Source of the DNA: an uncultured Trueperaceae bacterium
Lineage (GTDB): Bacteria; Deinococcota; Deinococci; Deinococcales; Trueperaceae
Direction: 5' to 3'
Assembly (NCBI GenBank): GCA_937907415.1
Contig: CALCHY010000008.1
Location: forward strand, 1 to 5,043
DNA length: 5,043 bases
Shown here: piece by piece, positions 1 through 5,043 of the stretch
Numbering within the stretch: the stretch's first letter is position 1
How the letters are laid out: the number at the start of each line of letters is the position of its first letter
Position numbers and translations under genes: made by a program
The notes under the pieces: model-generated
Databases searched by the model: none
Told to the model about the DNA's origin: nothing
What the model saw: only the letters and a program-made list of their open reading frames with translations

Positions 1-771
1 ACCGTCATGCCCTACGTCAACTGCGGCATCTGCATGGCCTGCGCCAGAGGGCTAACGAACGCCTGCGAGAACCTGCAAGTACTCGGCGTGCACGTCGATG
101 GTGGCCTACGCGAACGGTTCGTGCTGCCCACTCGCCTGCTGATCGCCGCCGACGACCTAGACGACGACCAGTTGGCGCTCACCGAAATGCTCGCGATCGG
201 CACGCACGCGGTGGCGCGCGCGCAACTGCGAGGCGACGAGCCGATCGCCGTCATCGGGTTGGGCCCGATCGGTCTGGGCATCATCGCGGCGGCAGCACAG
301 GAGAGCACGCGCGTGGTTGGGGTCGACGTCTCACCTGATCGGCGCGAGTTCCTCGCGCGCACTGGCATGGCCATGGGCTACGCGGCTGGTCCCGACCTGG
401 CAGACGAGCTGCGCGACGCGTTGGGCGGCGAACTACCATCGGCGGTCTTCGACGCAACGGGCAATGTGGCATCGATGCAGAACGCACCCCTGCTAGCAGC
501 AGCCGGTGGCAAGGTGATGCTCGTTGGTCACACGCCCGGGACGCTCACCTTCGAGAACCAAGTCATTCACCGCAAAGAGCTGAGCGTCTTGGCGAGCCGC
601 AACGCGACCCACGCCGACTTCGTCCGCGTGCTTGCGCGCCTGCGGACCAGCTCCAACGACCCGCGCGAGTGGATCAACGTTCGCGCCGACATCCCCGGCG
701 CCGTCGCCGAGTTCCATGACTGGGCAGCCGGGCGATGGGGACTAGTCAAGGCCATGGTGCAAGTCGCGTGA
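1..771 (+). CDS. Zinc-dependent medium-chain alcohol/polyol dehydrogenase, 5'-truncated by window edge
   Basis: NAD(P)-dependent zinc alcohol dehydrogenase of the MDR superfamily. The reading frame is open from base 1, so the start and roughly the first 85 residues (including the first catalytic-zinc cysteine) lie to the left; the ATG at base 7 is internal. Numbering visible residues from base 1, Cys8, Cys11, Cys14 and Cys22 have the 2-2-7 spacing of the MDR structural-zinc lobe. Glu62 sits where sorbitol-dehydrogenase-like members have a catalytic-zinc Glu, here followed by Met instead of the usual Pro. A Rossmann GxGxxG follows (Gly86, Gly88, Gly91), and Asp109 at the end of the second strand favours NAD over NADP. 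The stretch starting VMPYVNCGIC, the GVHVDGG segment and the later SRNAT motif resemble E. coli LgoD/RspB-type L-galactonate or L-idonate dehydrogenases. By inference it oxidises a hydroxyl of a sugar acid or polyol in the same pathway as the genes downstream. The family is secure; the substrate is not. Its TGA overlaps the next start by GTGA. Confidence 0.93.
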   Translation, partial: TVMPYVNCGICMACARGLTNACENLQVLGVHVDGGLRERFVLPTRLLIAADDLDDDQLALTEMLAIGTHAVARAQLRGDEPIAVIGLGPIGLGIIAAAAQESTRVVGVDVSPDRREFLARTGMAMGYAAGPDLADELRDALGGELPSAVFDATGNVASMQNAPLLAAAGGKVMLVGHTPGTLTFENQVIHRKELSVLASRNATHADFVRVLARLRTSSNDPREWINVRADIPGAVAEFHDWAAGRWGLVKAMVQVA

Positions 772-1730
772 AGTCGACGCCGCTCGGCGTTACGGGCCCG
801 CTGGTCAGCGCCGTTGGCTTGGGTGGATCCGCACTCGGTGGCGTGTTCGGGCATGTTGAGGAGAGCAGCGCCATCGCTACGGTGCAGGCGGCGCTCGAAG
901 CTGGCATCACCCTCTTCGATACCGCTCCGGCCTACGGCGCAACCCGCTCGGAGACGCTACTCGGCCGGGCGCTGCAGGGCGCGCCGCGCTCCAGCTACGC
1001 CTTGTCGACCAAGGCCGGGAAGAACACGCTCCCGACCGGCGAAGACCTCTTCGACTACTCCGAAACCGCCATCCGCAGTTCGGTCGACGCCAGTCTGGAG
1101 AGGCTTGGCACGAACTATCTCGACGTAGTCCACCTGCACGACTTCGACTACGAGGGCGGGCGGCACGTCGAGCAGGCGCTGGCGGAAGGCTTCCCCACGC
1201 TGCTGGCCTTGAAACGTGAGGGCGTGATACGCGCTGTTGGGGCTGGCATCTACTTCATGCCGCTGTGGAAGCGGGTCCTCACGCAGGTCAGCCTCGACGT
1301 AGTACTCCTCCACAACCACCACACGCTGTGCGACGTGCGCGCGTACGAACTGCTGCCACTCTTGGAGGAGCGGGGCGTGGCGCCCATCAACGCCGCGCCG
1401 TTCGCTAGTGGACTACTAACCGGCGCGGAACCGGCCCCTTGGCACCCCGTCCCGGCCAGCGCCCGCGCCCTCTTGAAGCGCGCGGCGGCCTTGGCGGCCA
1501 GTCGCGGTAGTTCGCTTTCGCGGCTAGCGCTGCAGTTCTCGAGTTCGGAACCGCGGCTACCGCTAACGCTCTTCAGCTGCGCTGACCCGGCGACCTTACG
1601 CACCAACCTGGCGTGGCTCGAGGAGGACCCAGACCTTGAGCTCGTGGCCGACGTGCAGCGCATCCTCGAACCCATCATGAACATGCAGTGGCCGTACGGC
1701 AGCAGCCCGGCGCACGAGGACTTCTCGTGA
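768..1730 (+). CDS. Aldo/keto reductase, L-fucose / D-threo-aldose 1-dehydrogenase-like
   Basis: Cytoplasmic NAD(P)-dependent aldo/keto reductase of 320 residues, a normal length for the family. The GTG at 768 is chosen because it gives the family-typical N-terminus (VKSTPLG, then VGLGGSALGG) and a 4-base GTGA overlap with the preceding stop. An ATG at 735 would add 11 residues unlike the family. No strong Shine-Dalgarno is seen for either start, so translational coupling is likely. The catalytic tetrad is visible: Asp51 and Tyr56 (FDTAPAYG, followed by SETLLGRAL), Lys82 (STKAGK) and His124 (VHLHD). The DTAPxYGxxxSE layout and LHDxDYE context are typical of L-fucose dehydrogenase, D-threo-aldose 1-dehydrogenase and pyridoxal 4-dehydrogenase, which oxidise C1 of an aldose to a lactone (or pyridoxal to 4-pyridoxolactone). 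The lactonase-like gene next door supports a sugar 1-dehydrogenase role, with L-fucose, L-galactose or a related sugar as candidate substrate. AKR membership is near certain; the substrate is inferred from context. Confidence 0.93.
   Translation: MKSTPLGVTGPLVSAVGLGGSALGGVFGHVEESSAIATVQAALEAGITLFDTAPAYGATRSETLLGRALQGAPRSSYALSTKAGKNTLPTGEDLFDYSETAIRSSVDASLERLGTNYLDVVHLHDFDYEGGRHVEQALAEGFPTLLALKREGVIRAVGAGIYFMPLWKRVLTQVSLDVVLLHNHHTLCDVRAYELLPLLEERGVAPINAAPFASGLLTGAEPAPWHPVPASARALLKRAAALAASRGSSLSRLALQFSSSEPRLPLTLFSCADPATLRTNLAWLEEDPDLELVADVQRILEPIMNMQWPYGSSPAHEDFS
1716..1720 (+). promoter_or_regulatory. Ribosome binding site (GAGGA) deciding the lactonase start
   Basis: GAGGA lies 6 bases before the GTG at 1727, inside the last codons of the upstream aldo/keto reductase gene. 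This, together with the GTGA stop/start overlap, favours 1727 over the in-frame GTG at 1688, which would add 13 residues that do not resemble the family. Confidence 0.7.
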
Positions 1731-2632
1731 AGAGCCAGGACGAGACGCTAGTTCCGGTCGACGTCATCGACTCACACCAGCACTTCTGGCGCTTCGACCC
1801 AACCGAGCACACCTGGATGACCGAAGCGCAAGGCGTTCTCAAGCGCGACTACCTGCCTGCAGACTTGGCTCCCGACCTTGCGCGTGCAGGCGTCAGCGGC
1901 ACCGTGGCCGTGCAGGCCCGCCGCCTCCTCAAGGAGACGGAGTGGCTGCTCGAGTTGGCCGCAGGAGAACCGTTCATCCGCGGCGTCGTCGGGTGGTTCG
2001 ACTTCGAGTCGCGGTCGCTGGAGGCGGACCTGGAACGCCTTGCCGAGAACCCGCTCCTAGTTGGCGCCCGCGAGCTCATCCACGACATGCCGGACGTCGA
2101 CTACGCCACGTCCTCGTCGCACGTTAACGGCGTGAGGGCCGTCGGGCGCGCCGGCCTCGCCTACGATCTGCTCCTCAAGCCGCAACACCTGCAAGCCGCG
2201 CTGACTCTGGCGGACTTGTTACCGGAACAGCGCTTCGTGGTGGACCACCTCGCCAAACCGAGGGTTGCGACCGGCCAACACGAGCCGTGGGCGCGTGACC
2301 TGCGGGCGCTGGCCGAACGCGCGAACGTGAGTTGCAAGCTATCTGGGTTCGTGACCGAGGCAGACTGGAGCGACTCACGCCCGGCTCAGTTCACGCCGTA
2401 CTTCGAGACGGTCCTAGGGGCGTTCGGGCCCGAACGCGTCATGTTCGGCTCCGACTGGCCCGTGTGCCTGTGCGCCGCCAGTTACGGCACGGTTAATGAC
2501 ATCGTTGCAGCCGCCATCACTTCGCTGAGCGCCTCTGAACAAGCAGGCGTGCTCGGCGCGAACGCCGCTCGCTTCTACCGCCTGCCTCCAGCAAGGTCAA
2601 CCGGCACGCAGCCAGCCAAGAGGAGAACCTGA
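1727..2632 (+). CDS. Amidohydrolase family 2 (COG3618), L-fuconolactonase-like sugar lactonase
   Basis: Metal-dependent TIM-barrel hydrolase of 301 residues, matching the usual ~280-300 of the group. Visible signatures are the N-terminal HxH at His17 and His19 (IDSHQHFW), a WMT segment followed by RDYLPADL, Asp173-His174 in a VVDHLAKP strand, CKLSGFVTEADW, and Asp243 in the MFGSDWPV strand, the C-terminal barrel Asp of the superfamily. Members open sugar lactones, for example L-fucono-1,5-lactone to L-fuconate or L-rhamnono-1,4-lactone to L-rhamnonate; some act on dicarboxylate lactones such as 2-pyrone-4,6-dicarboxylate. Directly following an aldose 1-dehydrogenase, it most likely hydrolyses that enzyme's lactone product. 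The start at GTG 1727 is supported by an upstream GAGGA and a 4-base GTGA overlap with the preceding stop. The stop shares one base with the next gene's ATG (TGATG). The family is confident; the exact lactone is an inference. Confidence 0.92.
   Translation: MKSQDETLVPVDVIDSHQHFWRFDPTEHTWMTEAQGVLKRDYLPADLAPDLARAGVSGTVAVQARRLLKETEWLLELAAGEPFIRGVVGWFDFESRSLEADLERLAENPLLVGARELIHDMPDVDYATSSSHVNGVRAVGRAGLAYDLLLKPQHLQAALTLADLLPEQRFVVDHLAKPRVATGQHEPWARDLRALAERANVSCKLSGFVTEADWSDSRPAQFTPYFETVLGAFGPERVMFGSDWPVCLCAASYGTVNDIVAAAITSLSASEQAGVLGANAARFYRLPPARSTGTQPAKRRT
2618..2625 (+). promoter_or_regulatory. Strong ribosome binding site (AAGAGGAG) for the M24B peptidase gene
   Basis: AAGAGGAG ends 6 bases before the ATG at 2632, within the last codons of the lactonase gene. 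It is the strongest Shine-Dalgarno in the window and supports the ATG at 2632. It may allow efficient translation of the peptidase in its own right despite the one-base overlap. Confidence 0.75.
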
Positions 2633-3984
2633 TGATCACGCTCGCCGAGTACGCAACTAGACGCCAACGGCTCGTTGACACCCTTAGAACCCAGGTGCCA
2701 GATCCGGTGGCGGTCATCCAGGGCGCCCCCAAGCCGTCCGCGCACGTGCGCTTCCGGCAGTACAACGACCTGCACTACCTCTGCCCGGTTGACGCGCCTC
2801 ACGCTTACCTCGTCATCGACGGCCGCGAAGGCGGGGTGTCGCACCTCTTCCTGCCGCACCAGCCCGAACACCGCCTGAAGGCGGAGGGAAAGCAACTCAG
2901 CGCAGGCGACCCTGAGCACGTGAAGCGCACGGTCGGCGTCGACGAGGTCCACGGCCTAGATGAGCTGACCGGGTTCCTCGAGCGGGCGCCGCACATCTTC
3001 ACACCCATGCGGCGTGGAGAGGGGGCGGTGCAGTCGTGGGACACGCTAAGGCGCGGGTTCGAAGAACGCATTGCGGACCCATGGGACGGCCGGCTCGACA
3101 GGAACCGCACCTTCATCAAACTTCTGCGCGAACGCCTACCAGCGAGTAAGGTCAGCGACCTCGGGCCCACGCTGAACGACATGCGCCTCTTGAAGTCGGC
3201 CGCCGAGATCGAGCTATTGAGCCGAGCGGGGCGACTCAGCGCCCACGGGCTGCTCGCGGCCATGCGCGTTACGCGGCCTGGAGCAACCGAGTACCAGATC
3301 GAGGCGGCGTCACGCTACGTGTACCTAGACCACGGTGCGCTCGACGTGTCGTATCGCGCGATATCCGCAAGCGGCGACAACGCCTGGTACGGCCACTACA
3401 ACGCCAACGATGCGCTGTTGAAAGGCGGCGATCTCGTCCTCTTCGACTGCGGACCCGACTACCACTACTACGCCTCGGACATCACGCGCATGTGGCCGGT
3501 GAACGGGCGCTACACCTCCACGCAGCGGCAGCTCTACGACTTCATGGTTCGCTATCACCTAGTGCTACTCGAGCTATTAGGCCCGGGCCTGACCGCCGAA
3601 TGGGTGCAGGAGGAAGCCGCCAAGCGGATGCGCGTCGTGGTCGACAACACGGCGTGGGAGAAGCCCATCTACGACCTGGCGGCACGCCGCGCGCTCGAGT
3701 TCCCGGTTCACCTCTCCCACCCCGTTGGCATGGCCGTGCACGACGTTGGCCACTACCGCGGCCACGTCCTTCAGCCAGGCATGGTCATCTCCGTCGATCC
3801 GCAGCTGATACTTCCGGAGGAGCGCAAGTACTTGCGCGTCGAAGACACCGTGGTGATCACGGGGAACGGCATAGAGAACCTGACGAGCGACGCGCCATAC
3901 GACCTAGACGAGATGGAGGCGTACATGGCTGCCGCGGCTGGGTCAACGCCGTCACATGAGCGACTGTGGGAGCCCGGGAGCTAA
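2632..3984 (+). CDS. Xaa-Pro aminopeptidase-like M24B metallopeptidase (divergent PepP/prolidase homologue)
   Basis: A 450-residue cytoplasmic protein of PepP-like architecture. Residues ~1-165 match the aminopeptidase P N-terminal domain (VRFRQYNDLHYL, like the FRQxSDFxYxTG motif). Residues ~185-440 form a pita-bread M24 domain. Compared with E. coli PepP from memory, metal ligands Asp260, Asp271, His354 and Glu406 correspond to Asp272 (LFDCG), Asp283 (ASDITR), His363 (LSHPVG) and Glu404 (LRVED). PepP His243 and His361 correspond to His255 and His370. Two positions differ: the ligand/general-base Glu383 (EPG) is Asp389 (SVDPQL), and PepP His350 aligns with Val359, with a His at the neighbouring position 360. 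Canonical members release an N-terminal residue before proline or split X-Pro dipeptides, usually with two Mn ions. Whether this one does is uncertain, given the Asp and its place in a sugar operon. There is no signal peptide or membrane segment. The start is fixed by AAGAGGAG and a one-base overlap with the preceding stop; its TAA is 9 bp from the convergent regulator's stop. Confidence 0.92.
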   Translation: MITLAEYATRRQRLVDTLRTQVPDPVAVIQGAPKPSAHVRFRQYNDLHYLCPVDAPHAYLVIDGREGGVSHLFLPHQPEHRLKAEGKQLSAGDPEHVKRTVGVDEVHGLDELTGFLERAPHIFTPMRRGEGAVQSWDTLRRGFEERIADPWDGRLDRNRTFIKLLRERLPASKVSDLGPTLNDMRLLKSAAEIELLSRAGRLSAHGLLAAMRVTRPGATEYQIEAASRYVYLDHGALDVSYRAISASGDNAWYGHYNANDALLKGGDLVLFDCGPDYHYYASDITRMWPVNGRYTSTQRQLYDFMVRYHLVLLELLGPGLTAEWVQEEAAKRMRVVVDNTAWEKPIYDLAARRALEFPVHLSHPVGMAVHDVGHYRGHVLQPGMVISVDPQLILPEERKYLRVEDTVVITGNGIENLTSDAPYDLDEMEAYMAAAAGSTPSHERLWEPGS

Positions 3985-3993
3985 CCGACGCGT

Positions 3994-5040
3994 TCAGTTG
4001 CTTAGCGCGCGGCAGCTCTCCCGCACGACGAACTCCGTCGTGACGATGCTCTCGATGGGCGCGGCGGCCGGGTCGGTTGGGTCGTTCAGGAGCGCGAGCA
4101 TCGTGTTCAGCGCCAGCCGGGCCATCTCCACCCTCGGTGTCCTGACGGTGGTGATGGCTGGCCGCATGAACGACGTCCACGCCGGATCGTCGAAAGCGAC
4201 GATCGACATGCTGTCCGGCACGGCCACCCCCCTGTCCTTGAGGCATTGCAGCGCGGCGCCAGTCATGAGCTCGTTACAGACCAGGAGGGCGGTTGGCGGC
4301 TCGCGCATGGCAAGGAACGTCTCGACGGCACGGTAAGCGGGTTCGTAGCGGTACTGCCCGCGGCCAAGCAGCTCGTCGCTCGGTGTGATGCCAGCTGCCT
4401 CGAGGGCGTCGCGATAACCGGCCAAGCGACGTTGCGCCGAGGTAAGCGACTGGTTGCCTGCCACGATGCCAATGCGGCGGTGCCCGAGTGACAACAGGTA
4501 GTTGGTAGCGCGCTCCGCCGCCAGCCTGTCGTCGATGTTGATGCGCGGCGCCTTGAGTTCGTCATTCGCGCACTCGACGAGCACCAACTTCGCGCCGCCG
4601 TCGATGAGGCCTGCGACGAACGCCTCGTTCTCAGGGGCTGGCGAGAGGATTATCCCGTCGACGTTGCGTTCCTGTAGCGCCATTAGGTAGTCGCGCTCGA
4701 CGGCGGGATCGTCGGCTGTCGTGCCGAGAATCACTTGATAACCGCGTTCCTGCGCAGCGGCCTCTATGCCACGGATGAAGGTAGTCCAGTGGTAGCTGAG
4801 GATGTTGGAGACCACGACGCCTACGGCCTTCGTGCGGCCCGACCGGAGCGAGCGCGCCAACGCGTTCGGCCGGTAGTCAAGTTTCCGCGCGGCCTCGAGC
4901 ACGGCCGCTTGGGTCTTGGAGCTGAACGAGCCGTAGTTGGACAGCACGCGGCTGGCCATGCCTAGCGACACGCCAGCCTGCTCGGCCACCTCGCGCAGCG
5001 TCACGCGCTTGTTTCCCCTGACCGTGGCCTTGGTTCTCAC
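3994..5040 (-). CDS. LacI/GalR-family transcriptional regulator
   Basis: DNA-binding repressor of up to 348 residues. Numbering from GTG 5040, the helix-turn-helix spans about 13-33 (VTLREVAEQAGVS then LGMASRVL) and is followed by NYGSFS. The minor-groove hinge helix is at ~57-68 (YRPNALARSLRSG). The periplasmic-binding-protein-like effector domain runs from ~72 to the end, with VDGIILSP, INIDDRLAAERA, LGHRRIGIVAG, the ligand-pocket segment CNELMTGAAL and the late VAFDDPAW motif. Such proteins dimerise on palindromic operators and release DNA on binding a sugar or sugar derivative. It is convergent with the sugar-oxidation operon and is its likely regulator, though no operator is visible because the operon promoter is off the left edge. 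The start is ambiguous: GTG 5040 is only 3 bp from the window edge, while GTG at 5004 (336 residues, beginning at the HTH) has AGGGGA 9 bases upstream. The frame stays open to the edge, so a start further out is also possible. Confidence 0.93.
   Translation of the reverse strand: MRTKATVRGNKRVTLREVAEQAGVSLGMASRVLSNYGSFSSKTQAAVLEAARKLDYRPNALARSLRSGRTKAVGVVVSNILSYHWTTFIRGIEAAAQERGYQVILGTTADDPAVERDYLMALQERNVDGIILSPAPENEAFVAGLIDGGAKLVLVECANDELKAPRINIDDRLAAERATNYLLSLGHRRIGIVAGNQSLTSAQRRLAGYRDALEAAGITPSDELLGRGQYRYEPAYRAVETFLAMREPPTALLVCNELMTGAALQCLKDRGVAVPDSMSIVAFDDPAWTSFMRPAITTVRTPRVEMARLALNTMLALLNDPTDPAAAPIESIVTTEFVVRESCRALSN
5014..5019 (-). promoter_or_regulatory. Possible ribosome binding site (AGGGGA) for an internal LacI start
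   Basis: On the - strand AGGGGA lies 9 bases before a GTG at 5004-5002. That GTG would start the regulator directly at its VTLREVAE helix-turn-helix, a common arrangement in LacI-family proteins. It competes with the GTG at 5040, whose upstream region lies outside the window. It could equally be chance within coding sequence. Confidence 0.35.
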
Positions 5041-5043
5041 AGA

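Noticed and set aside
735..767. ATG at 735 as the start of the aldo/keto reductase.
   Set aside because: It adds 11 residues (MGTSQGHGASR) not seen in the family and gives a 37-base overlap. GTG 768 gives the canonical N-terminus and the same GTGA overlap as the next junction.
1688..1726. GTG at 1688 as the start of the lactonase.
   Set aside because: It has no good Shine-Dalgarno and would create a 43-base overlap. The GTG at 1727 has GAGGA 6 bases upstream and begins close to the HQH motif, as is usual.
2118..2135. GTTAAC-centred near-palindrome as a LacI-type operator.
   Set aside because: It lies deep inside the lactonase coding sequence, its symmetry beyond the central six bases is poor, and no promoter-like sequence is nearby.
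3976..4022. Inverted repeats at the convergent junction (GCTAA 3980-3984 with TTAGC 4002-4006; GGGAG 3976-3980 with CTCCC 4018-4022) as a bidirectional terminator.
   Set aside because: The arms are only 5 bases, the loops are long (17 and 37 bases), the two pairings compete for G3980, and no T-run follows on either strand. This is within chance in GC-rich DNA.
3994..5040. Long + strand open frames beneath the regulator and - strand frames beneath the operon, some over 100 codons.
   Set aside because: In high-GC DNA the opposite and shifted frames stay open by chance. Their translations are Arg/Ala/Pro/Ser-rich with no family motif, while the chosen genes have clear domain signatures over their full length.

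Overview
The window looks like part of a carbohydrate-utilisation locus from a high-GC bacterium (roughly mid-60s % GC by eye, GTG starts used freely, genes packed end to end). No gene here fixes the taxonomy. Deinococcota (Trueperaceae-like) or Actinomycetota would both fit the composition and gene style, but this is a weak inference.

Layout, left to right on the + strand: (1) the C-terminal three quarters of a zinc-dependent medium-chain alcohol/polyol dehydrogenase (1-771, cut by the left edge) resembling the L-galactonate/L-idonate/RspB branch; (2) an aldo/keto reductase of the L-fucose / D-threo-aldose 1-dehydrogenase type (768-1730); (3) a COG3618-type amidohydrolase resembling L-fucono-lactonase or L-rhamnono-lactonase (1727-2632); (4) a Xaa-Pro-aminopeptidase-like M24B metallopeptidase (2632-3984). 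Each gene overlaps the next by one to four bases (GTGA, GTGA, TGATG), so the four are very probably one translationally coupled operon running in from the left. On the - strand, converging with it across only 9 bp, is a LacI/GalR-family repressor (3994-5040) that begins at or very near the right edge.

The likely chemistry is non-phosphorylative oxidation of a 6-deoxy or L-configured aldose. The AKR oxidises C1 of the sugar to a lactone, the amidohydrolase opens the lactone to the aldonate, and the zinc dehydrogenase oxidises a hydroxyl of an aldonate or related intermediate. The dehydratase/aldolase steps and any transporter would lie outside the window. The LacI-type protein is the natural candidate regulator, with a sugar or sugar acid as inducer. 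The M24B peptidase has no obvious place in such a pathway and carries substitutions at positions normally conserved for metal and substrate binding, which makes it the most interesting item here.

There is no non-coding stretch longer than 9 bp between genes. I see no RNA gene, mobile element, CRISPR array or clear terminator. The operon promoter and the regulator's promoter are both outside the window. I do not see a clearly new system; the oddities are the peptidase's gene context and its active-site changes.
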